From Mesorhizobium shangrilense (GTDB lineage Bacteria; Pseudomonadota; Alphaproteobacteria; Rhizobiales; Rhizobiaceae), in NCBI RefSeq assembly GCF_028826155.1, contig NZ_JAQGPN010000001.1, forward strand, positions 3,911,501-3,975,500: DNA of 64,000 nt, read 5' to 3'. A model generated the notes under the pieces. That model was not told the origin of the DNA and made no database searches. It saw only the letters and a program-made list of their open reading frames with translations. The position numbers and the translations under genes were made by a program. Shown piece by piece: positions 57,516 through 64,000 of the stretch (its first letter is position 1; the number at the start of each line of letters is the position of its first letter).

Positions 57516-59427
57516 GGTCTTTCTCGCGCAGCCAGTTTTCGATCGCTTCCACCATCTCTTCGGGCGATTTGCCAGCAGTTTCAAGATGAATGTCGGGATT
57601 GGCGGGCGCTTCGTAGGGCGAATCCACCCCGGTGAAGTTCCTCAGCTCTCCGGCCAGTGCCTTCCGATAGAGCCCCTTGGGGTCCCTGCGCGCGCAATCC
57701 TCGAAGGGCGTGTCGACGAACACCTCCACAAACTCCCCGGACGCCATGATTTCTCTCGCATATCCGCGCTCGGCCCGGAACGGCGAGATGAAGGAGACAA
57801 TGACGATCAGGCCAGCGTCGGACATCAGCTTGGCGACCTCCGCGACGCGGCGGATGTTTTCCACGCGGTCCGCCTCGGTGAAGCCCAGGTCACGGTTCAA
57901 CCCATGCCGCAAATTGTCGCCGTCGAGCACGAAGGTGTGGCGTCCGCTGGCGTTGAGCTTCTTGTCGAGCAGGTTGGCGATGGTCGACTTGCCGGAGCCC
58001 GAGAGCCCGGTGAACCACAGGACCTTCGCCTTCTGGTGCTTCTGCGCGGCGCGCGCGCTGCGGTCGACGTCGAGGGCCTGCCAGTGGATGTTGCCAGCGC
58101 GACGCAGCGGATGCTGGATCATGCCGGCGGCGACGGTCGCATTGGTCAGCCTGTCGATCAGGATGAACGCGCCCGTCGCCCGGTTGTCCCGGAACCCGTC
58201 GAAGGCGATTGCGCTCTGGGCCGAGATATTGGCGACACCCACCTCGTTCATCTTGAGCGCCTTGGCCGGGCCTTCGCTCATGTCCTCGATGTTGACGCGG
58301 CGCTTGATCTCCGTGACCGTGGCGCTGACCTGATCGGTCTCGGTGCGCAACACGTAGGATCGCCCCGCGACCAGCGGGCTTTCGTCGAACCAGACGAGGC
58401 TTGCGGCGAACTGGTCGGCGACATGCGGACGGGCGTCGGCGGCGACCAGCAGGTTGCCGCGCGACACGTCGACCTCGTCCTCCAGCACCAGCGTCACCGC
58501 CTGGCCTTCCACCGCCTCGGCAAGGTCGCCGCCCTGCGCCACGATGCGCCTGATGCGCGAGACGCGGCCGGACTTGGCCACCACCACCGCATCCCCCGTG
58601 GCGATGCGGCCCGCTGCCACCGTCCCGGCAAAGCCGCGGAAGTCGAGGTTCGGCCGGTTGACGTACTGCACCGGGAAGCGGAACGGCCGCGCCGCGCCGT
58701 CGTCGTCGATGGCCACCGTCTCCAGGTGCTCGAGCAGGCCCGGACCGGCATACCACGGCGTGTTTTGCGAGCGCGCCGTGACGTTGTCGCCGTAGCGCGC
58801 CGACAGCGGCACCGCCTGGATCGAGGCGAAGCCGAGCTCCGCCGCAAACTCCCGGTAGGTCGCCACGATCCGCTCGAACACCGCCTCGTCGAAACCGACC
58901 AGGTCGATCTTGTTGACCGCCAGCACGATGTGGCGGATGCCGAGCAGCGAGGCGATGACCGAATGCCGCCTGGTCTGCGCCAGCACCCCCTGGCGGGCGT
59001 CGACCAGGACGATGGCGAGGTCCGCCGTCGAGGCGCCGGTCGCCATGTTCCGCGTGTACTGCTCGTGGCCGGGCGTGTCGGCGACGATGAATTTGCGCCG
59101 CGGCGTGGCGAAGAAGCGGTAGGCGACGTCGATGGTGATGCCCTGCTCGCGCTCCGCCTCCAGCCCGTCGACCAACAGCGCGAAGTCGATGTCGGCGCCG
59201 GTGGTGCCGTGCTTTTTCGAGTCCCGCTCCAGCGCCGACAGCTGGTCCTCGAAGATCAGCTTGGTGTCGTAGAGCAGCCGCCCGATCAGCGTCGACTTGC
59301 CGTCGTCGACCGAGCCGCAAGTCAGGAAGCGCAAGAGCGTCTTCTTCTCCTGCAGCGCCAGATAGGAGCGGATGTCGCCGACGACGTCGTCGACCGGCAC
59401 GATGTCGGTGGCCTTGAGGTGCTGCAT
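57478..59427 (-). CDS. cysN: Bifunctional sulfate adenylyltransferase subunit 1/adenylylsulfate kinase
   Basis: A 649-residue fusion (NodQ/CysNC type). Residues 1-440: CysN GTPase with GSVDDGKST (38-46), DTPGHEQY and NKID; residues 465-640: CysC APS kinase with GLSGSGKST (about 474), DGDNLRHGLN and FISPFRAERGYARE. With CysD it makes APS, then phosphorylates it to PAPS. The start overlaps the cysD stop (TGATG). PAPS may be used for cysteine synthesis or for sulfation of surface sugars. Confidence 0.96.
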   Translation of the reverse strand: MQHLKATDIVPVDDVVGDIRSYLALQEKKTLLRFLTCGSVDDGKSTLIGRLLYDTKLIFEDQLSALERDSKKHGTTGADIDFALLVDGLEAEREQGITIDVAYRFFATPRRKFIVADTPGHEQYTRNMATGASTADLAIVLVDARQGVLAQTRRHSVIASLLGIRHIVLAVNKIDLVGFDEAVFERIVATYREFAAELGFASIQAVPLSARYGDNVTARSQNTPWYAGPGLLEHLETVAIDDDGAARPFRFPVQYVNRPNLDFRGFAGTVAAGRIATGDAVVVAKSGRVSRIRRIVAQGGDLAEAVEGQAVTLVLEDEVDVSRGNLLVAADARPHVADQFAASLVWFDESPLVAGRSYVLRTETDQVSATVTEIKRRVNIEDMSEGPAKALKMNEVGVANISAQSAIAFDGFRDNRATGAFILIDRLTNATVAAGMIQHPLRRAGNIHWQALDVDRSARAAQKHQKAKVLWFTGLSGSGKSTIANLLDKKLNASGRHTFVLDGDNLRHGLNRDLGFTEADRVENIRRVAEVAKLMSDAGLIVIVSFISPFRAERGYAREIMASGEFVEVFVDTPFEDCARRDPKGLYRKALAGELRNFTGVDSPYEAPANPDIHLETAGKSPEEMVEAIENWLREKDLADEQYDSGGGI

Positions 59428-60332
59428 CAGAAATACCCCTCGCGCTTCTTCTTCTCCATCGAGCCCGCCTCGTCGCGGTCGATCAGCCGGCCCTGCCGCT
59501 CCGACGTCGTCGCCGTCAGCATCTCCGCGACGATGCCCTCGAGATCAGTCGCCTCAGAATCGATCGCCCCGGTCAGCGGGTAGCAGCCCAGCGTTCGGAA
59601 CCGCACCAGCCGGTTCTCCAGTACCTCGCCGGGCCTCAGCGTCATGCGCTCGTCGTCGCGCAAGATCAGCATGCCGTCGCGCTCAACCACCGGGCGGCGC
59701 TTGGCGAAATAGAGCGGCACGATGGGGATCTTTTCCTGCAGGATGTATTGCCAGATATCGAGCTCGGTCCAGTTCGACAGCGGGAACACCCGGATCGACT
59801 CGCCCGGGTTGATGCGGGTGTTGTAGATCCTCCACATCTCCGGCCGCTGGTTCTTCGGGTCCCAGGCATGGACCTGGTTGCGGAACGAGAAGATGCGCTC
59901 CTTGGCCCGGCTCTTCTCCTCGTCGCGCCGCGCCCCGCCGAAGGCGGCGTCGAAGCCGTGCGCGTCGAGCGCCTGCCTGAGCGCCACCGTCTTCATGATG
60001 TGGGTGTACTTGTTGGAGCCGTGGTTGAACGGGTTGATGCCCGCCGCCACCCCGTCCTGGTTGGTGTGCACGATCAGGTCGAAGCCCAGCGTCGCCGCCA
60101 TGCGGTCGCGGAACGCGATCATCTCGCGGAACTTCCACGTCGTGTCGACGTGCAGGAACGGGAACGGCGGCTTGGCCGGATAGAACGCCTTCATCGCCAG
60201 ATGCATCAGCACCGACGAATCCTTGCCAACCGAGTACAGCATCACCGGCTTCGAAAACGTCGCCGCAACCTCCCGGAAGATGTGGATCGCCTCGGCCTCA
60301 AGGCGCTCGAGATGGGTGAGATGGATGGTCAT
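59427..60332 (-). CDS. cysD: Sulfate adenylyltransferase subunit 2
   Basis: A 301-residue ATP pyrophosphatase that adenylates sulfate, driven by CysN's GTP hydrolysis. PP-loop SVGKDSSV at about 34-41; other blocks [43 protein letters not shown] and [10 protein letters not shown] chose ATG 60332; the frame extends to 60434 without homology. First gene of the operon cysD-cysNC-cysQ. Promoter region is the 255-base gap up to 60587, in which no strong -35/-10 is apparent. Confidence 0.95.
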   Translation of the reverse strand: MTIHLTHLERLEAEAIHIFREVAATFSKPVMLYSVGKDSSVLMHLAMKAFYPAKPPFPFLHVDTTWKFREMIAFRDRMAATLGFDLIVHTNQDGVAAGINPFNHGSNKYTHIMKTVALRQALDAHGFDAAFGGARRDEEKSRAKERIFSFRNQVHAWDPKNQRPEMWRIYNTRINPGESIRVFPLSNWTELDIWQYILQEKIPIVPLYFAKRRPVVERDGMLILRDDERMTLRPGEVLENRLVRFRTLGCYPLTGAIDSEATDLEGIVAEMLTATTSERQGRLIDRDEAGSMEKKKREGYF

Positions 60333-60545
60333 GCGAACCGAACCTGCGCAACGTTCACTTACCCGCGACGCCAAATCGGCGCGCAGGGCAGACGCGGATC
60401 GGATTTCGGAGAGGCCATCAGCCCCAAGCGTCAATCGCTGTCCGCGCTTGAGTTTCTAGCGGTGAGCGCACGGCGCAACAAAGCAGACGCTGGCGCGCGA
60501 TGACGCCGTTGGGAATGTTTATTCCATCGGGTTCAGGGGCCACGC

Positions 60546-60576
60546 AAAAATCGCCCGCCGTCCGAAAACTGCGGGC
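60546..60576 (-). terminator. Terminator of the O-antigen ligase-like gene
   Basis: On the minus strand GCCCGC (60576-60571) and GCGGGC (60558-60553) pair around a 12-base loop, then GATTTTTGC. It begins 11 bases after the stop. Confidence 0.55.
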
Positions 60577-60587
60577 AGCGACGGGCT

Positions 60588-61904
60588 TTACGCACTCCTC
60601 GCAGACGCATTCGGCACCGAGGAGAGAGGCGCTCCCTCCGAGGCGGCGATCAGGTAGAAGACCAGTATGGCGTAGAGGGACGCGGTGAGGCTGAGGTCCA
60701 TGACCGCCTCGGTCAGCCCGAACATCGCATAGGCGACGCAAGTCACCACGCCAAGGAGCGGCGCCAGCGCCGTACGCCGGAACTTGAAAGGGTGCCGCTT
60801 CAAAAAGAACCACAGCGGCATCAGCAGCATGGCGAGACCGCCGAGTGCGCGCACCAAGCCGCCCTTGGCGAGATCGTTGGCGTATTGATTGTGCGGCTGG
60901 TTAAAGGGCATGTCGAGCGCCACTCCTGGCGGGCTGGTGCGGATCTGGTCCGCGACCGCCTTGTCCCATCCGGTGCTGCCGACGCCTACCCATGGATGCG
61001 CCGAGAACAGGTCGGCGGAGAGGCGCAGCATCTCCACCCGGTCGCGGGTCGAATGCTCGCTCACCCGTTTGCCGGACACCACCGATTCGACCACTGTCTT
61101 CATGTTGGAGAGGCCGTAGCGCAGGGTGCTGATCTGCCAGAGACCAAGCGCAATCGAGAATATGACGAACAGGCCGGCCGCAGCGATCGCCACCCGCCGC
61201 GACCTGCGCCAGATGCGGGGGATGAGCAGAAGCAGCATGACCGGCAACGCGAGAACCGCCCCGCGAGATCCCGACGCGAACACGGCGAAGATCCCCGACG
61301 CGGCGGCGCAGGCCATGAACATGCGCTGCCCAAGCGGGATGCGGCCGAAAATGGCGCCGATCCAGCTGAACATCGCCAGCAGCACGGCGATCATGCCGAA
61401 CCGGATCGCATTGGTGGGGCCTTCGGCTCTCGGCAGGTCAAGCACGACGATGTCGTGCAAGGCGACGACGCCGGCAAGAACACAGCCGACGGCCGCCCCC
61501 CATAGTATGATCTCGGGCGGATAGCGCCGGATCGTCAGAAGCACCGCCAGCGCGGCGACATACTGCTTGAGCTGGTTTTCGAATTCGCCGGTGGAATCGC
61601 CGTGATAGTAGATGAGGGCGAGTTCCAGCAGCGTCACCGCAAGGATGAGCAGATTGAGCGCAAAGGCGTCGGAGCGCAGCCACCCGGTGAAATAGAGGCG
61701 CGTGGCGTCGACGACCAGCTTCAGCCGGCTCGCGGCAATGCTGTAGAGCGCGCCCAACGCGACGATGCCGATACCGCCGAAGGGAACCGCCAGGCACAGC
61801 GCCAGAGTCAGGAAGACGAAGGCGTTGCCTTCCCGCACACTCTGCCGAGCAGCGTCGAGTGGTCGGCGCCACGCAGTCGCAAAGTGAGTTGATGTCGAAT
61901 GCAA
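60588..61904 (-). CDS. O-antigen ligase/Wzy-like membrane protein
   Basis: About 438 residues, with 10-12 hydrophobic segments from the N-terminus (FVFLTLALCLAVPFGGIGIVALGALYS, FALNLLILAVTLLELALIY, VAALAVLLTIRR) to the C-terminus. The large loop carries the Wzy_C-type pattern: RDRVEMLRLSADLFSAHPWVGVGSTGWDKAV, then QPHNQYANDLAKGG. These proteins polymerise or ligate surface sugar chains. The start is uncertain: the open frame goes back to 62072 across tRNA-Gln; no ATG with a ribosome site is seen, and TTG 61904 or GTG 61838 are the best guesses. A neighbour of cysDNC-cysQ, but in a separate unit. Confidence 0.8.
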   Translation of the reverse strand: MHSTSTHFATAWRRPLDAARQSVREGNAFVFLTLALCLAVPFGGIGIVALGALYSIAASRLKLVVDATRLYFTGWLRSDAFALNLLILAVTLLELALIYYHGDSTGEFENQLKQYVAALAVLLTIRRYPPEIILWGAAVGCVLAGVVALHDIVVLDLPRAEGPTNAIRFGMIAVLLAMFSWIGAIFGRIPLGQRMFMACAAASGIFAVFASGSRGAVLALPVMLLLLIPRIWRRSRRVAIAAAGLFVIFSIALGLWQISTLRYGLSNMKTVVESVVSGKRVSEHSTRDRVEMLRLSADLFSAHPWVGVGSTGWDKAVADQIRTSPPGVALDMPFNQPHNQYANDLAKGGLVRALGGLAMLLMPLWFFLKRHPFKFRRTALAPLLGVVTCVAYAMFGLTEAVMDLSLTASLYAILVFYLIAASEGAPLSSVPNASARSA

Positions 61905-62046
61905 GTGGAGAGCCGTAAACCGTTGCGCCGCGACCGGCCTTCCGGGCGTAAGCCGATCGCCTCGCGTCCCTCTAAAGCAAATGCGATTTCTATCAAGTCT
62001 CTGGACGGCGGCAAACACAAAGGCTATGGACGGCCCCGCTGCGCGT

Positions 62047-62121
62047 TGGGGCGTCGCCAAGCGGTAAGGCATCGGTTTTTGGTACCGACATTCCCAGGTT
62101 CGAATCCTGGCGCCCCAGCCA
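62047..62121 (+). tRNA. tRNA-Gln (TTG)
   Basis: A 75-base gene: acceptor TGGGGCG pairs with CGCCCCA, anticodon loop TTTTGGT with TTG, T arm CCAGG-TTCGAAT-CCTGG, CCA encoded. It reads CAA and, by wobble, CAG. Confidence 0.96.
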
Positions 62122-62247
62122 CCCCTTCCTTGTTCTTTTCCTCAATAACGCCAGCCAAATCACCAGAGGCCGAAGCGTTGCGGCTTCACGAACGGCGGAA
62201 CGATGATGCGGATTTAGTGCCGCATCAAGGTCCCCCTCTCAGCATAG

Positions 62248-62276
62248 AAAAACCCGCCGATGAGCACCGGCGGGTT
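62248..62276 (-). terminator. Rho-independent terminator of the small secreted protein gene
   Basis: On the minus strand a 9-bp stem (AACCCGCCG / CGGCGGGTT; 62276-62268 with 62259-62251) and an 8-base loop end in a TTTTTC run. It is about 30 bases after the stop codon at 62305. Confidence 0.85.
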
Positions 62277-62304
62277 CTCCTGAAACCGTAAATCGCGACG
62301 CTGC

Positions 62305-62634
62305 TTACTCGGTGATCGTGTATTCGCCGAGTTCGCAGAGGTCCTGGGTGTCGGTCGTCGTGTCGAGTTCGTCGCCCTGGAACTCGAACTTCATGTCGTA
62401 GTCGCAGACCGAGCGGCCATCGGCGATCGTGATCTCCATCGATTCACCCGGGCCAAGTGCCTGGCGGCCGAAAATGTCTTCCTCCCAGTTGTTGACCCCC
62501 ACCGGCGACGCATGGAAATTGTTGAGGACGGAATTCGTGCCGTTCTTGAGCGTGAATACAAGGTCCTCTGCTTGGGCGGCGCCAGCGGAAATGACAAGGC
62601 TGGCAGAGAGGACGGCGTATTTCAAATACTTCAT
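62305..62634 (-). CDS. Small secreted protein of unknown function
   Basis: A 109-residue protein with a classical signal peptide (residues 1-22; YAVLSASLVISAGAAQA). The mature 85 residues are acidic and strand-rich: LVFTLKNGTNSVLNNFHASPVG, IFGRQALGPGESMEITIADG, CDYDMKFEFQGDELDTTTDTQDLCELGEYTITE, with two cysteines that may form a disulfide. This pattern resembles small periplasmic proteins seen in rhizobia, but I know no function. A ribosome site AAGGAAC precedes the ATG and a good terminator follows, so the gene is a single transcription unit. Confidence 0.72.
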   Translation of the reverse strand: MKYLKYAVLSASLVISAGAAQAEDLVFTLKNGTNSVLNNFHASPVGVNNWEEDIFGRQALGPGESMEITIADGRSVCDYDMKFEFQGDELDTTTDTQDLCELGEYTITE

Positions 62635-62971
62635 ATTAAACAGTTCCTTGCGGCCCAAAATTGGGCGCCCCAACTAGTGCAAATCGAGCCTGAACGCAAA
62701 ATGAATAACAAGACGAACACAGGCCCATCCCGCTAAAAATGGCGCGCGCCGGTACTGCGGGCAGCCTCGTATCATTTCGGTGAGAATAGGCGGCCGGCCG
62801 TCCTTCAAGCCCCCTGTCCATTCAGGTAAATGGTGCGGCGACGCGCCCCGCTGGAGCAGACTTCGCCATTCCGCCTCTCCTGTTTTGACGCCATCCCCGC
62901 TGTTTTTGCTTCCAAAGGATGCAGCGAACGGCTAGGCCGCCAGTCGTCCGAGCCAAGGATGCAAGACCGGA
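62635..62971. other. Intergenic region with a short palindrome
   Basis: About 340 bases with no convincing gene. It contains the promoter side of the small secreted protein gene, a short palindrome GCCCAA-AA-TTGGGC at 62652-62665, and the leader of the MBL-fold gene. Nothing else is recognisable. Confidence 0.5.
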
Positions 62972-63871
62972 ATGGAATTCGACATGACATTCGAGGCTGC
63001 CTACGGAGAGGCGATCCAGGTCGCGCCCTGCGTGTGCAGGCTGACGGCGCCGAACCCCAGCCCCTTCACCTTTCACGGCACCAACACATACGTCGTTGGC
63101 AAGGACACGCTGGCCGTTATCGATCCGGGCCCGGACGACGACGCCCATCTTGCCGCCATCCTGGCTGCCATCGGGGGCCGCCCCGTCAGCCACATCTTCG
63201 TCAGCCACACGCACCGCGACCATTCCCCGCTGGCGGCGCGGCTCAAGGCAGAGACAGGGGCCGTGGTCGCTGCAGAGGGGCCGCACCGCCCTGCCCGCCC
63301 CCTCCGGATCGACGAGGCGAACGCGCTGGACGCCAGTGGCGACAAGGATTTTCGGCCCGATCTTGCATTGGCGGACGACCAGGTGATCGACGGCGACGGG
63401 TGGGCGCTACGGACGGTGCTGACGCCCGGACACTGCGCCAACCATGCGGCCTTCGCATTGGAGGGAACCGGCGTGCTCTTCTCGGCCGATCACGTGATGG
63501 CCTGGTCGACGACGATCGTGGCGCCGCCGGATGGCGCCATGTCCGACTACATGGCTTCACTCGACAAGCTGCTGGCCCGCGACGACCGCATCTTCTTCCC
63601 CGGCCACGGCGGCCCAGTGACGGACCCGCAGCCCTTCCTGCGCGGGCTGAAGGCGCATCGCAGGATGCGCGAGCGGGCGATCCTCGAACGCATCGCGGGG
63701 GGTGACCGGCTGATCCCCGAGATGGTCCGGGCGATCTACCGCAATACCGATCCGCGCCTGCACGGCGCGGCCGCGCTGTCGGTGCTGGCGCATCTCGAGG
63801 ATCTGGTCGCGGGCGGAGCCGTGATGGTCGACGGCGAGGTCGCAATCGACAGCGCGTTCCGGCCGGCCTGA
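62972..63871 (+). CDS. MBL-fold metallo-hydrolase
   Basis: A 299-residue metallo-beta-lactamase superfamily enzyme. The metal site SHTHRDHS (HxHxDH) is at about residue 78-85; others are HCANHAAF (about 155), ADHVMAW (Asp ligand, about 172) and the final FPGHGGPV (about 210). A C-terminal winged-helix part (ALSVLAHLEDLVAGGAV) is that of the LACTB2-like/ribonuclease-Z-like subgroup. The substrate is unknown; a hydrolase acting on thioesters or RNA is possible. No signal peptide. The sequence to the right edge (63872-64000) holds no clear gene. Confidence 0.9.
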   Translation: MEFDMTFEAAYGEAIQVAPCVCRLTAPNPSPFTFHGTNTYVVGKDTLAVIDPGPDDDAHLAAILAAIGGRPVSHIFVSHTHRDHSPLAARLKAETGAVVAAEGPHRPARPLRIDEANALDASGDKDFRPDLALADDQVIDGDGWALRTVLTPGHCANHAAFALEGTGVLFSADHVMAWSTTIVAPPDGAMSDYMASLDKLLARDDRIFFPGHGGPVTDPQPFLRGLKAHRRMRERAILERIAGGDRLIPEMVRAIYRNTDPRLHGAAALSVLAHLEDLVAGGAVMVDGEVAIDSAFRPA

Positions 63872-64000
63872 CCGCCTTTCCCCGAAAACCGTTGCGTTCC
63901 GGCCTGGGACGACTGCCGTCGGTGCAACCCATCGCGTCGCCGTAGTGCGGATCGCGCTGTCAAACGCCGTGTGAGCACCCGCCTCCGCCAACATCCCGCC

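Noticed and set aside
57169..59583. An 804-codon rightward ORF
   Set aside because: Antisense to cysNC and cysQ, with Arg/Val/Asp-rich composition typical of such shadows.

Overview
The window is GC-rich chromosomal DNA from an alphaproteobacterium, most likely a Mesorhizobium-like member of the Hyphomicrobiales (Phyllobacteriaceae). The clues are a MucR/Ros regulator, a glgP-glgB-glgC-glgA-pgm-glgX glycogen cluster, a FrcBCA-type fructose importer with a divergent ROK regulator and PfkB kinase, a BetI-controlled choline-to-betaine operon, a DUF982 protein, a TIGR03808-type exported beta-helix protein, an alphaproteobacterial LexA box (GAAC-N7-GAAC) and rhizobial-type intergenic palindromes. 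There is no rRNA, CRISPR array, prophage or insertion sequence. Two tRNA genes are present (Pro-CGG, Gln-TTG).

Layout. 1-2076: a DnaA-domain-IV-like protein and a DUF6456 protein, preceded by a LexA box; then a doubtful small ORF and mucR. 2578-9910: stress and redox genes: msrB, an SH3-like exported protein, oligopeptidase B, a frameshifted HxlR regulator, a glutathione S-transferase, a cytochrome c'/diheme cytochrome c pair, superoxide dismutase and a fold-type IV aminotransferase. 10166-14784: haloacid dehalogenase, L,D-transpeptidase, a GSU2403-like nucleotidyltransferase and a HerA-like ATPase. 14953-18515: methylmalonyl-CoA mutase small and large subunits. 18543-19661: an AbrB/Doc toxin-antitoxin module with a clear operator, and a GreA/GreB factor. 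19770-24221: exported beta-helix protein, ReAV-type asparaginase, a small periplasmic protein and a thiolase-like enzyme. 24330-28886: betI, a GST-like gene, betA and betB. 29016-32802: phosphomannomutase and a fused GDP-mannose pyrophosphorylase/AGE-epimerase protein. 33276-47136: DUF982 protein, a GH13 alpha-glucosidase and the glycogen cluster, interrupted by two palindromic repeat elements. 47296-52870: frcA, frcC and frcB, divergent from frcR and frcK. 53112-64000: DegT aminotransferase, a membrane adenylate cyclase, cysD-cysNC-cysQ, an O-antigen-ligase-like protein, tRNA-Gln, a small secreted protein and an MBL-fold hydrolase.

How the parts connect. Carbon storage and turnover (glycogen synthesis, branching, phosphorolysis, debranching, Glc1P/Glc6P interconversion) sit next to fructose uptake and phosphorylation and GDP-mannose synthesis. 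Osmoprotection (choline to betaine), sulfate activation and oxidative-stress functions make up the rest. Most of the window is housekeeping metabolism. The less ordinary points are the LexA box before the DnaA-like/DUF6456 pair, the ManC-AGE fusion, the GST gene inside the bet operon, the AbrB/Doc module with a variant Fic motif, the HxlR frameshift, and the intergenic hairpins and palindromic elements.
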